This document shows positions 36,248 through 47,974 of a stretch of 64,000 nt of DNA, one piece after another. This DNA is from Capniomyces stellatus (Eukaryota; Kickxellomycota; Harpellomycetes; Harpellales; Legeriomycetaceae): NCBI GenBank assembly GCA_001661515.1, contig LUVW01000013.1, positions 342,973 to 406,972 of the forward strand, written 5' to 3'. The position numbers were made by a program, and so were the translations under genes. The first letter of the stretch is position 1, and each line of letters begins with the position of its first letter. The notes beneath the pieces were generated by a model. It made no database searches, had not been told where the DNA came from, and was given only the letters and a program-made list of their open reading frames with translations.

Positions 36248-36700
36248 CTCTTCTTCTTCTTCATCATTCAGCCTTCCCGCTCTTGTTTTGTCTCCGCTTT
36301 TACCAAGCTGACTTCGATCCTCTTCTATTAAAGTTTCATCAATGTTCATTTTCTTCTCAACCTCTTCAGTTTCGGCCCCCCTACTCTCCGCCCCCTCAGC
36401 TGACTCTGTAAAATTCTTACTGCTGATTTTGGGACTCGAATGATTGCTGCTGCTTGATTCTTCAGACGACTCTTCACCAAACACATTTTCATCATCTTGG
36501 TTTAACTTTTGCACCAACCCAACTCCCTCGTATGAGCTTTCGCGGCTTTCGCCATCTTCCTCGCCAGCATCCTCTTTCGCTATCGCTTCTATTAATCTCG
36601 ATACCAATTCTGGCTTAAGTCCAGCACTTGATAATCCTCTACTGTGTAGCTCTTTGCGAAGATCTACTACACGTAAAGTAGATGGATCAATGTTACCCAT
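33715..36700 (-). CDS. U2AF65 large subunit with N-terminal SAP domain
   Basis: Large subunit of U2 auxiliary factor, which binds the 3' splice-site polypyrimidine tract and recruits U2 snRNP. Exons: 36700-34159, 34061-33958, 33846-33715; 925 aa, about twice the human protein (475). Residues about 4-43 (STLRVVDLRKELHSRGLSSAGLK..LVSRLIEAI) are a SAP-type DNA/RNA-binding motif, not normally part of U2AF65. An acidic region with a near 20-residue Glu run follows, then a long RD/RE/RS-rich region. The linker LWDLAPPGLEGL..AKAAGLFPP matches the U2AF35-binding motif. RRM1 (RRLYIGNIPYGV), RRM2 (HKVYIGNLPNYL) and a C-terminal UHM (EDVKEECGKFG, IFVKFSSVNESAVAL) complete it. The low-complexity region is encoded by short tandem DNA repeats (for example 35684-35734). 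Confidence 0.92.
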
Positions 36701-38082
36701 TCGCTTGTTTCTGCTTGGATATTTCTTCTGATGTTTAGAATAATCTCTTGGAGTACTTGGTAACTTTTCTCTGTTTTGTTTTTTAAATTAAAGCACCTCT
36801 TACATACCAAATCCAAAAGTAATATATGAAAGAAAAAAAAACTATTATTAACTAATTAATTCGTTGTCCTTTTATTATAAAGTGTGCTCTTTTTTTATTT
36901 ACAATCAGAAATGCAACTGAACGATTGAACAGCCAAATAATTAAAAGTTCTGCCAGTTTCGCGTTCAAGTTGACTTTTTCCTTCTTTTTTTATTTTTTTT
37001 ACCTCAACGAGTATCAGTATTATTTTTATTCACCAAATTGCTTATAAAATTTTAATTTGTTAAAATTTTTTTATCATATTTTTACCATTATTTTTCTTTC
37101 AATTCTTCTTGTAGTTCATTTTCCTGCTATTAATTATTTTTTTCCTCATCGACTTCTCTGCTAAGACCCAGTAAAAACCTGGGAATGGTGATTATTCTCA
37201 GTAGAAAGTATAACATAAAGCCCTGATTTTCTGAAACAGGACAAATTAAGCCTACCCGATTCAATTATTAATGCCCTTGCCTCACCTCAGCGGCACTCCT
37301 TTCCACAATAACGCTACTTCATATAGCTTATAACGCTGCTTTGCTAGAAATCAAAGACAAATAAAAGCACTGTTGTTTTTTTGCAAGCTAACAAGTGAGT
37401 TACTTTGTTACTTGCGACCAGATTGGTATACAAAGCTTCGAGCCAAATACACCAGTGTACAAGCCTGCATCCGCCAAAATTATTGAAATAGGAACAACCA
37501 GCGTACTGAGAAGTGAATAACAAAGCTTTACAAATTGGTCCCAACAAATCTGGCCCTAAAATTCCTAAACGTAGTTTTCCCGACACAAGGCTAATTTGCC
37601 TACGAATGAAAAGGCGGTTTCTTTTTACAGAGCCTCATTGGCTAATTTATGAAAAGCGTGCAGATTCAACTAAACGAGCCTTTTGACTCTTATATTGGCT
37701 ATTGATCTGTTCAAAAAGGTTTGATTCATTTACCGCCATTTTACCAAATCAGAATCTTTTCTCACCACTTTATTCCTCTCCCCCCAAAATAAAAGATCTA
37801 CCACTATGTTACCACTCTTTTGATAACAAGACTCTTCAATAGTTCATTATCTAGGTATTTAAACCCTATTTTTCCAAAAGCACAATCTTCACTGCTATAT
37901 TGTCAGCACTTTGAATGAATCGGCTATCCTCAATTTGTTTTATCCGTCAATCAAATTACTATATTTTTTTTAATATTTTGAATAAGGTTCATCTAAAACA
38001 CAGTTATTATCTATATAAAACTTTGTAAAAACGGCCAGACTTTGCAGCTTGATTGAGAATAGGAGACTTTTAAATTCCAGCA
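36701..38082. other. 1.4-kb divergent spacer, U2AF65 / BPL1
   Basis: AT-rich upstream region of both genes. A short minus frame at 37344-37586 has no recognisable similarity. Nothing else supported. Confidence 0.5.
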
Positions 38083-40666
38083 ATGAATGTTTTGGTTTAT
38101 ACGGGTTCTGGGGTTAGCCCACTTTCTCTCAATCAATCAATGAACACATTTAGAAGGTTTTTTGGAAACAAGTATGCTGTTTTGATTATTGACGCAAAGC
38201 AATTGGCTAACGAGCCATGGGAAGAATCAGCTGTACTGTTGGCAATACCAGGAGGAAGAGACTTGTGCTATGTTAGGGATCTAGACGGGGTAGCTAATCT
38301 TAAAATTAAGCGGTTTGTGATGAATGGCGGTAGATACATGGGTTTTTGTGCCGGGGGCTACTATTCGAGCTCATTGTGTACCTTTGAGCCAAATACGGCT
38401 ATGGAAGTGATAGGTGAAAGACCATTAAAATTTTACCCAGGCGAATGCAGAGGCACGGCATACAGAGGGTACAAGTACGACAGCGAGCTTGGCTCCCGTG
38501 CTGTCAAAGTAAGAATTGAAAAAAAGAGCTTCCTGCTAAACGAGAACTCTAGATCTTCTACTCTGTCAGACCTTCAAGACCCTTACGTTTATTACAATGG
38601 GGGAGGCTATTTTGTCGATGCCGACTTGTATAGCAGCAAGGATAATGAATCCAGTATTAGAGAAGGCAACTCGAGCTCAGAAAATAAAATTCTACACAAA
38701 ATTGAAGTCTTGGCACGGTACCCCAACGACATCCTCGACCCAAATAATAGGACAGCTATTGTAGAGAATGCAGCAGCTATTGTGGCATGCAAATACGGCA
38801 GAGGTGTTGCGGTGATTTCCGGTGTGCATATTGAGGTTTCATCCAGCGTATTCTCAAACATGAATAAATTCGAATCGCCTACAGGCATCGAAGAAATGCT
38901 AAAGGGGTCTGATTTGGCAAGGGATAGATTCTTGAAATCTATTTTTCAATATATGGGCATAGGCACAGATTTACCTGATAATTCTCTAGGAACTGAGGCG
39001 CCAAATGAGCGCAACTCCAGAACGCCATCCTACATACTCCCAATAAAAAACAATGCCGTATCGGATATAGCCCAGTTTGCCTACAAACTCAAATGCCTTT
39101 CCGAGAACAGTATTATAAACGATACGTTCGATAACATAAGGTTCGAGGTTATAGATGATTCCAACATAGAGCTCTTCAAAAAGATGAGTTTAAACTCTCA
39201 AAACAACGCCAACCAACCCAATGCTGAAAATACCCTCACTCTTGTCCAGAGTTCTGTTCCTGATGATTCCAGAAACTACGTAGACCTGTTTTTTTGCAGC
39301 TACGAATTTCCAAAAAAGTTGCAGGAAGAATGCGAGTTTGACCTCAAAGCATTTACCCGCTATATGCAGCTAGAAAATACTAGCAGTTTTGGCAATTGGC
39401 TTATCTACACAAACACTACCACTTCAACTCAAACATTTTTGGAAAAAAACCTAAAGCTACAAACAGCCTTACCGAATCCTATTGTTAACCTAGCGTCTAT
39501 ACAAATGTGCGGACGTGGAAGAGGAAACAACGCGTGGATTTCTCCGCCAGGCTGCCTACAGTTTTCAATATATCTACAACACCCAATGATGCAAAGTTCT
39601 CCTCCTGTAATGATTCAATACATTATGACCCTTGCTGTTGTAGAGGCTGTGTGCTCAAAGCCCGGGTACGAGGTAAGTCCAATTAGCTTGCATTTTTCAG
39701 ACTTTAGCCCTACACTTTTAACAATATACCTTTGACGAAATATGGCTATCTACTCGTATTAAATTGCTCTGCTTTATCTATTGCTATTTAACACATCACC
39801 ATTGGAAAAAAAAAATCTACCAAATTAGAATCTGCCTATCCATATAAAATGGCCTAATGACCTATACGCTATCCAGCCAAATCTTGATGGCCCTGAACCT
39901 CTCAAGCCCAAAAAATTTGGAGGTGTTTTGGTTTCGTCTTCCTTTGAAAAGGGATTTATGAGAATTGTGATAGGTAATTAGTTTTTATATTTTAGTTTCT
40001 TTTTAGCTATTTAATTATTTTTAATTATTTGGTTTTTGACTCGCTGATTGAATGAACAGTTTCTACTTGGCTTGCTCAGCGAGTTTTGGGCTAACTCAGG
40101 AACAAATATGTACATTGTTTTATAGGAACGGGCATCAACTCTAGCACAGCACTGCCATTGGTATCCATCAACAACTTGATCGAATTATATAACAAAAAGT
40201 ATAATACAAGATTGGCGCCTATATCTGCAGAGCAGTTATTGGCAAACGTACTTTCCAAATTTGAGGAAATTTACACCAGGTTTTTGGTCTCAGGATTTGG
40301 GCCGTTTGAAAGACTGTATTATAAGCACTGGTTTCACACGTAAGTGACATGATTTTTATATACACACATCATCATTATTCATATACGCATGGATACAATA
40401 CACATCATCATTGTTTATTTAAGCAAGGATATAATACACATGTTTACTTGTCTTAACCGATATTTTGGCTTGATGGTTTTGTTTCTAGAAACCAAGTTGT
40501 TTCGCTGAAAAACTACGACTACGAGCAAGTTAAGATCGTTGGTATCGATATTAACCAAGGCTTTCTTTTGGCCCGGTCTACAAGAAACCCCCTCATGACC
40601 TACAGTCTTCAGCCAGACGGAAATAGCTTCGATATGTTTGCAGGCCTTATTGGAAGGAAAAACTAG
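38083..40666 (+). CDS. BPL1: Biotin-protein ligase (holocarboxylase synthetase)
   Basis: Attaches biotin via biotinyl-AMP to carboxylases such as acetyl-CoA and pyruvate carboxylase. Four exons: 38083-39672, 39829-39973, 40126-40339, 40489-40666 (708 aa; S. cerevisiae Bpl1 is 690), junction phases 0, 1, 2. The N-terminal half is the class I glutamine-amidotransferase-like domain of fungal Bpl1 (MNVLVYTGSGVSPLSL, AIPGGRDLCYV, MGFCAGGYYSS). The catalytic half has TTSTQTFLEKN, the nucleotide loop CGRGRGNNAW (GRGRxxxxW), HIKWPNDLYA with the catalytic Lys, and GTGINSSTALP. The C-terminal cap ends LQPDGNSFDMFAGLIGRKN, typical of Bpl1. Complete and ordinary. Confidence 0.95.
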
Positions 40667-42335
40667 CTTAGAACTTCCTATTCAGCCAACATACTTGCCA
40701 TTATTCTTATATCCATCTATCTTCTCATAGTTATAGTAAATTTATTCATGCGTGTCCAAGTAATCCCATTAGAATCCTGTTTAAATATTGCCAATTGTTT
40801 ATATTGGTGGTTTCAGCTAAACTCTAAAATATATACTATTATTTTTATAAATTTCCCCAGCTCTGCTTGGTTGCCTTCAACTCTTCAATTTACATAATAT
40901 ATATACTATCCGACTCACGCCATCCATCAACTCTTCCATTCACATTGCCTAGCAGCACTTCAATCCGCATCATCTATCAAATGGTATTCTCAACGTTTTT
41001 CTTCTTCGCAGTGCAAAACTTTGGGTGACTTTGGATGTTAGCACTAGCCAGGGCGCCAATTTTATTTACAGATATCGATGCTTAGCAGATGATATAAACG
41101 ACTTTGTATGCGTTTGAATTTGTAGCATCTTACAAATATACTACCTCGCTCGTCACCACAAAGTCACACCCAAATTATGCTAACGTGACAGAGAAAGAAA
41201 AAAAATATGCTAGATGGTGCCAACAGTTGCAAATGTTTAGTAACGTCAACTGTTGAAGACCTTTCGCCCATCCTATAATAGGCTTCTTTTGCTATAAATA
41301 ACGCTCAGTTTTATACACTACCTACGTACTCTTGCTAGTTTAAAACCAAGCAAAGTAATTTATGGCAAGTTGTTGCAGCTGAGATTCATGGACAACTCGT
41401 ATACTAGCTATTCGGTTTGGGGGATTTTAATTTATTTTTATCTTTTACAGGTGACTGTTGTGTTGGATATAAATAACGCCTCGCTATCATTGTATTAGAT
41501 CCGATAGCTCAAAAATATACCAACCTGACTAATCACGATTGTTTTAAACCCACTTGTATTGGCTGTGTTTTTACATGCACCACACACAGTACACTTGATA
41601 TTTTCTCAATAATATACTACTCATAATGTTGGTTTATATCATGAACCAATTTCCAAGAGCCATATTCCTGTACTTGGTCAGCCATTCTGTCCTCCCCTAT
41701 TGCCAGATCTTATGATTAATCTTTCTTTTAATAAGTTATCGCGATAGGTTGCACCGCAAAAAAATCAATTCAGTAAAAACAAACAGGGGTTTGTATTTGT
41801 TGTTTAAATCCCAAGTTATGTGAATAAAAATGCAATCGAGAAACTATCTCATCATCATTATGCATGCTGCCGACTCCTGTTTATAGTTTTGTTTTTTACA
41901 GAAGGAAAGGTTTAGTTGGTGACTTGGCTAAATTGTTTGACAGGAAAAAATCAAGTCAGATTCGAAATTGTCACGCAGTTTGCCACACTCAGCTCCACAT
42001 GACAAGAAACTACTGTATAATATTTAAATTGACCCTGAACGACATGTTTTACATTTAGACTATTCCTTTATTGCCTTGTGAGAAACACTAGGTACGATAT
42101 ATATGATATAGTACAACTAGCTTGACAGGCTAGACTGTATAAATACCTGTGTGAAGGAAAAGCGCGAGATAAAAACTACTAGACATAAAACTATACACAA
42201 ACATATTTAAGCTCGATTGCCCAAACTCCCACCGTCTTTTAACAACGATAATATTACAGTAATAAACAAAGCCTCCACCAAGTTCGTAAAGCATTAAATA
42301 TTTTTAGACAATTCTGCAAACATAAAAAGATACCA
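40667..42335. other. 1.7-kb spacer
   Basis: AT-rich between BPL1 and the next + gene. A frame at 41864-42058 is unsupported. No RNA gene recognised. Confidence 0.5.
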
Positions 42336-44117
42336 TTGAATAGCATGGTTGTAAGAACAAGGAGAAATAGGAACGAACATGTAGATCCAACCTCTAGCGA
42401 CAATGCACTATTATTGGTCGGGCTAAAGGAAAGCATTGACGACGCCAGAACAACGATATCGACTAGTCCGGGGCAGTTCAGTGGTTCTCAAGATAACATA
42501 GCCCAAGCCGCTCATAAAGACAACGATAAATACAACGAAATGGTCAATTTAGATGACATAAAGCCCAAAGCCAGTCTTTCGAGCCATAAAGACAGTGATT
42601 TATTGAAAAGCAAACACCCTGCAACACCGAAGAGCACAAAGTCCTCTATCACTTCTGTTTTCACAAAAGGTATAGTATACTTGCATTAATTCCTTGGCCC
42701 CTGACAGGTCCACCTTGTAACTTTTTTTTTGAGAAAAAAAGTAATTAAAGGTAATGTGGCTTATTAGCATGCCAATATGCATAATTAACGGATATGTATG
42801 ATTTATATGTACGCAGACAAGAGCGAATGCTCCGTTCTGTTGGTAGAGGAGCTGTCAAAAGTAAAAATTGGCGCTGGGTTGCCTGTTGTGAGTCTTTTAA
42901 GGTACAAGAAAAGTTTAGACGCTATCCAGTCAAGTTTGGAGCAAGTCTTACAAAATGTGCCAACCAATTTTAAACGGAATGATAATGTACCGTATAAAAA
43001 CAATGTCTCCACCATCGACAAGCCAGAAATTGAGGAATGCGGCTCTAATAAAGAACCCGGGCCACAAATGACAAAAGTCCGACTAAGCACAGGTATCTCC
43101 AAGAGTCAGTCAACGGAAATAAGCAAGCCAGGTTTGACCAGCCCCAGAAAAGCGAATGGGAGTAGCAATCATGTGTACAACAAGCCTGAAGTACTCATTG
43201 ACTTGAAGCCTAAGAATGACGTCGAGAAGCTAAGTGAAGAGCTCGATAAAATCAAGTTGAACACTTCTGAACTTGAAAGCAAAAAGATAAGCTACGAAAA
43301 AAACAAGACGGGTAAGGTAGTCCAACAGGAGATTATTGATATAAGCGAGATGGAATTTTCGAGTATGCTGGTCACGTCCAAAAGAAAGGTTCCAGGAATA
43401 AACGAGCTGAAGTCGTTTATATTGCAGGATCTTGCTTTCAAGATACCTGTTGATATCGATGTTTTTAAAAAGCTGGATCTTGAGATGAGTTGTGGCAGCT
43501 CACCAGGTGCACGCGACGAGTTTAACAAAGCGTTTTTTTTCAGAAACAAAAACAACATCGATAGCAACAGCAATTTCAATAGGCATAACTATGATTGCTC
43601 GGCATTTGCATTTGAATTTGTCAACGCTATCAGCAAAGCCCCGCCAAAAGCCACAGACTCGTCCGAGTCTTATATGCAGCAAAATATTGACTACTTTTTG
43701 CGGCCCGCATTTGGTGCACTAAAACTGGGTGACGCTGGCTACAAGATTGACAGAAACACCATCGACATGTCGATGACACTACCGCGTAAACGGCCCGATT
43801 ATCTGGTGTGGTACAAGAATATGTTGGTTTTTAAGGGCGAGGAGAAAAAGAAGGGTAATGTAAGAAAGATAGCCAAAGAGTTGACTGACAAAATGATACT
43901 AAACAAGATCGGAAACCCAAAGCAGCTGCCATACCTGATTGGCTACGCCACTGCTGGTCACGACGTGCTGATGGTTGCAATAGACAAAGACAACAACATG
44001 GTAGACTGCACCGATGTATTGAATATCCTTTTGTTAAAAGATAGAATAAGGCTGATGCACTCTCTACTGAACATTATATCCATAATAGCCGAGTTTTCCA
44101 AAGACATTGATTTCTAG
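42336..44117 (+). CDS. Protein with C-terminal Crinkler/PD-(D/E)XK-like motif
   Basis: Two exons, 42336-42669 and 42817-44117 (544 aa), junction phase 1. The first 340 or so residues are charged and probably mostly disordered, with few recognisable motifs. The C-terminal third is globular. RKRPDYLVWYKNMLVFKGEEK at about residues 435-456 has the spacing of a PD-(D/E)XK nuclease site (D in RPD, then E-x-K after a hydrophobic strand), followed by RKIAKELTDKM and LPYLIGYATAGHDVLMVAID. From memory this pattern resembles nuclease-fold domains in Crinkler-type (CRN) proteins and related fungal hypotheticals. No signal peptide is seen, and no classical LxLFLAK Crinkler header. I infer a nuclease-fold domain; activity and role are unknown. 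Confidence 0.6.
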
Positions 44118-44543
44118 GCCACCATTGTGCACCCACTCCACTGTATTTATCACAGCTTTGTAAATTAAACTTGAATAGGACTTAACTCAGGCTAACTAGA
44201 GCGTTATTTATTTATTTTTGTATTTATCTTTTTATTGAAACCGTACTTTGTTTTCTGCATTAAATTTTATTTACTTATTTTGAATCACTCCATCCAATGG
44301 ACTAAAAGCGAAGAGAAATGTATATTAGAAGTTAGACGTTTCTTAACTAATGATTAAAAAAAATGCGCGATTTAATTAACACCAGAAGAAAAAGGATAGT
44401 CTTTATAAAGAGATAGAGGGTATAATATTAAAGTAGGAGTAGTGGGCCTTATATGATTATTTGAATTAATTAAAAGGGCATAGAATAGGATGGCTGATAC
44501 GTTTGATGCCGCTATTATAGGGGTTCTTTGGTTTAAATTATAG
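44118..44543. other. Convergent spacer
   Basis: AT-rich 3' flanks of the Crinkler-like gene and the cysteine-module gene. No gene seen. Confidence 0.5.
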
Positions 44544-45815
44544 TCAATATAGTATAGCAACCAATAGCGTTGTGGATAGTAGGGTCAGCAGCGAGTAGGC
44601 TTTGTTGGATGTTGCAAAGCTAGGAGGAACCCATGGGGCTGCTGTTTGCAGGACAGAAAAAACTTTATCTCCAGACCCCTGATTGATGGTTGGATCAACA
44701 CACCTGGTCCTTTTTTGTCCGTCCGGTTTGCATTCTTGGTTACCTGGACAGGTGCTGCTTAACCAGAAGCTACCGTCACACGTTTCAAACTTGCTGCGGT
44801 TATCTGCATCACATCTGGCTATCCCTTTTTCGCTACATGTTGAGGACGCCTTGCTCTTATCTATGCAGTACGCCTCATTCTTTGATTTATCTGTAAAGCA
44901 AATCTGGCTTGCTGGACATTTGGATGCCTTCCACTTGTTCTTTTCGCAAACTACGTGAATGTCGTTTGATTGGCACCTATCAGGGCTGCCGTCTTCACAA
45001 TAATCTGGATCGTTTTTGCTGGTGTTGGAGCCTGCTGGGGTTGGTGCTTTGGCCTCCTTGTCTTTGGCCTCCTTGTCTTTGGCTGCCTTGTCTTCAGCCT
45101 CCTTATCTTTGGCCGCCTTATCTTTGGCCGCTTTATCTTCAGCCTCCTTATCTTTGGCTGCCTTGTCTTTGGCCGCCTTTTCTTCAGCCGCCTTTTCTTC
45201 AGCCGCCTTTTCTTCAGCCGCCTTTTCTTCAGCCTCCTTTTCTTTGTTTTCGTCCTCGCTACCACCTTGAACAATGACGACTACTTCTATTTTGAGTACA
45301 CGTATTAGGTGTTAATTTATACTATTATCTGTATTTTGAAATGCAGTTAGCCTTCTTTACACCTTAAATACGCTAAAAGCATAGTGAATGATCGCATTTA
45401 TCACACAATGACACCATTTATAAGTGGTATTCTTAACATGAGCTAAATTCAGTTTCATGTGTTAATAAAAATCCTTTTTTTTTTTAAGAAAATGAAACAA
45501 AGTTTTACTTGGTTCTTCAGGCGTGTTCACCACTTGGACTACAGGTCTATTAACTTGTCTTTTAAGCAGTCTCCTGCCACCGTTGCTGTTCTGATTAAGC
45601 AGCACTAATTTTGGCCTAGCGTAAGCCTCGCACACAGCCTTGCTGTTTTTCACCACGCATCTAGCGTTTTGGGAACAATATTCGGTCACTCTTTTTTGAC
45701 CAACACAATTTATGGGATTTCCAGACCGATCACAGAATCCAACATTGTTAACACAATTGGTTTCAGTAACGGCGTTGGTCAGTAGAAACAGCGATACAAG
45801 AGGTATTAAGATCAT
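44544..45815 (-). CDS. Secreted, probably GPI-anchored three-module Cys6 protein
   Basis: Two exons, 45815-45509 and 45286-44544 (349 aa), junction phase 1. The signal peptide is [16 protein letters not shown]. There are three modules of six cysteines each: Cys 21/28/37/47/53/62, 199/207/216/226/232/243 and 253/261/272/282/288/298. All share C-x9-C-x5-C in the second half. Between modules 1 and 2 lies a stalk of Glu/Lys/Asp-Ala repeats ([15 protein letters not shown]; about residues 113-183), probably helical. After module 3 comes a GSG-containing linker and a hydrophobic tail ([15 protein letters not shown]) with no cytoplasmic end, as for GPI attachment. The CxxxxxW/CP spacing recalls small fungal chitin-binding modules such as CBM19, but I cannot assign a family. 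Likely a cell-surface protein; ligand unknown. Confidence 0.75.
45047..45240. repeat. 15-bp coding repeat (Ala/Lys/Glu stalk)
   Basis: Tandem 15-bp units, on the + strand of the type TCTTCAGCCGCCTTT or TCTTTGGCCGCCTTG, encode the [10 protein letters not shown] stalk of the cysteine-module protein on the minus strand. The repeat keeps frame in all six readings for long distances, producing spurious open frames on both strands. Confidence 0.9.
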
Positions 45816-47065
45816 AGTCGATAGCCGGATCGTAAGTAATTCTATCTAGCGCGTTCGTAATACTAATAAAAATATATTTAACTATAATTGTTGCTACACT
45901 TAGTACTTGGTTATAGCCACAATAAGTTAAGATTAGTTGGTTGTAGTTGGTGTTTAAAGGTAAGGCGTGAGGATATAGTTTGGGAGAAAAGCGATTCAAA
46001 ATAACTATGCTATATCAAGGTGTATTATACTTTAGATAGGGAGCCAAAATTCTCAAAAATCAGTCACTAGCTAAAAAGATGCGCGAATACAAAACAGCAG
46101 GGTTTTAAATTGTCTGCTAATCTGGAATTAACTCTGAATAACCCCGAATAAAAAGATATTGGAATTAAAATTTGATGGTCTTTTAGGCATTTTGCTTAAA
46201 AATAAACCAACCAATACAATTGCTTTGGTACCAACTCCTTGTCCAATTAAATATAGAATCGGCGATTATTCAGTTTTGATCATGTAAAAAAATAAACGTT
46301 GTGATTAAAAACATTGCCACCCTACTGGCTATTCAAAAAAAAAAAAAAAACTTTATTCAAACTAATAGATAAAGCCAGGTTTATAGGCATTGGGAATCTA
46401 AGACTGGCCATATAAATGAAAGGATTGATTTCCCCCTTATGTAACACCGTAAGCGTATTGAAATGCAGTGGAGAGAAAGAAACTTTTGTAAATTTCAGTT
46501 GACTCAGCTTTTAAAATCACAGTCATTTTTCCAAAACTAAATTGCTGCGAATTATAGACAAGTAGAGCAATTTAAGTAGAATAAAAGTGTAAACTAAAAT
46601 CTGCCTCATAAAAATAAAAAAGCAACACTAAAAAGCCCCTAAAACCGTCGACCCTGAATGAGCCAACAGTGTGCGGCTTTGTATATCTGTGGTAGTATGA
46701 AGGTTTGGCCAAGCTAAAGTACGATATAGTTGGCAATAGGAGTTGATGGCACCTCCCAAGTGCTTTGGGAATAAAACGCCTTTACTGGCAAATACAACAC
46801 AGCTTGGAATCTTTGCTATACTCTTGAAATGCCGTGTTGCAAATGGCTTACTGGTACCAATGGTGCCAAGAGGTGTCATTTAATGTCACTGACAACGTGG
46901 CATTGGGAATCCAGGCTTTACCCAGCAACAAAACTTGGAATACTATATCTATTTTAAACGAGAAGAAAGGTTCGTATGGCTTATTAAAAATAAATTAGAA
47001 AATGAAAAGGAAAAAAAAAAGTAAAACTAAGGAAATTTTGTTTAGATGTTCTAAGCACCAACGGA
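45816..47065. other. 1.25-kb spacer
   Basis: AT-rich except 46630-46960, where composition is more balanced and both strands have open frames (minus 46628-46879; plus 46747-46881). Neither resembles a known protein to me. A 15-A run lies near 46336. Confidence 0.45.
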
Positions 47066-47974
47066 TTAGTTTGGTGGAGCGATTTGTGGGGAAGACCCTG
47101 ATGTTAGTCTAGAAATTGCTATACCCGCGCCCTCAATCAACGCCAACAATATACCACCAAAAGCAGCAGAAACCGAAGCTGTTCGCCATCCACCTATCAA
47201 GCACAAGCCATTGTAAAAGTTAGGCATAAATCACTTCTTGTAAAAGAGCTCCACCGAATATAGCGGTGGCCAGCATCACTTTCTATAACTAGAAAAACAA
47301 CAGTGTTATATACTATAGCTATACAAAAAAAAATGCGAGATTTCTTTTGATTGTTTACCTCTAGATGCCAACAATCCGCCTGTTATAGCACCGGATGCTA
47401 TAGCGTTCCATGGATCTTCCTTTTTTCTGATACCTTTCATTGCACAGTCAAATGTGGAAAACATACCACCCCATATACCGAAATTTCCTCCAAGAACTGG
47501 GCCACGGGCACGCATAGCTGCTAAAGCTCCTCTATATCTTTCGCCCTAATATTTATATTTACAGTTTTATAGCTTTAATAAAATAAAATAATAATTATGT
47601 AGTGTCTCTAGTATTAACTTGAGTACATAAGTTACAATGTGTATGTATATTGTTCGGCTTACCTGTGGAGAATTTCGACTACCCTTGATAAAATTCCATA
47701 TTCCACCACCAATAGCACCCATGCAAAACGCACCTCCAGCATCATTTAGAATAACCCATGGGCTATTAAGATGAGTCAGTAGATTGAAAAGAGGATTCCA
47801 AAAGAAGATTAGTAGAGCTTAATGGTGCAAATGCTGCACTTTTATCTTTGTCAAGCACAACTAGTTATTTCATCGATTGGGCTTTACTTTGATATTTTGT
47901 AATTAGAATGTTTGATGGCGCTAAATGTTTGTGAATAATTACCATGGATCTCTTGTAGTGTCTGAACCTCGCAT
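47066..47974 (-). CDS. TIM17: Tim17, TIM23-complex translocase subunit
   Basis: Core inner-membrane subunit of the TIM23 presequence translocase. Four exons: 47974-47943, 47762-47663, 47545-47359, 47193-47066 (148 aa), junction phases 2, 0, 1. The N-terminus [21 protein letters not shown] keeps the conserved DPCP motif and its cysteine. [23 protein letters not shown], the [20 protein letters not shown] helix and [21 protein letters not shown] follow, then the last helix [16 protein letters not shown]. The C-terminus is short. Intron 3 contains a stretch coding a Tim17-like helix (47222-47286 region), described under findings. Exon joins are secure by similarity. Confidence 0.95.

Noticed and set aside
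34809..36411. Long + strand open frames over the U2AF65 RD/RS region
   Set aside because: Antisense shadows of a tandem-repeat coding region; they show only Ser/Leu/Pro or Tyr/Pro periodicity and no domain.
44909..45308. Frames encoding Leu/Pro/Trp or Lys/Arg repeats opposite the stalk
   Set aside because: Alternative readings of the 15-bp repeat that encodes the EEKAA stalk; the minus frame with three cysteine modules and a signal peptide is real.
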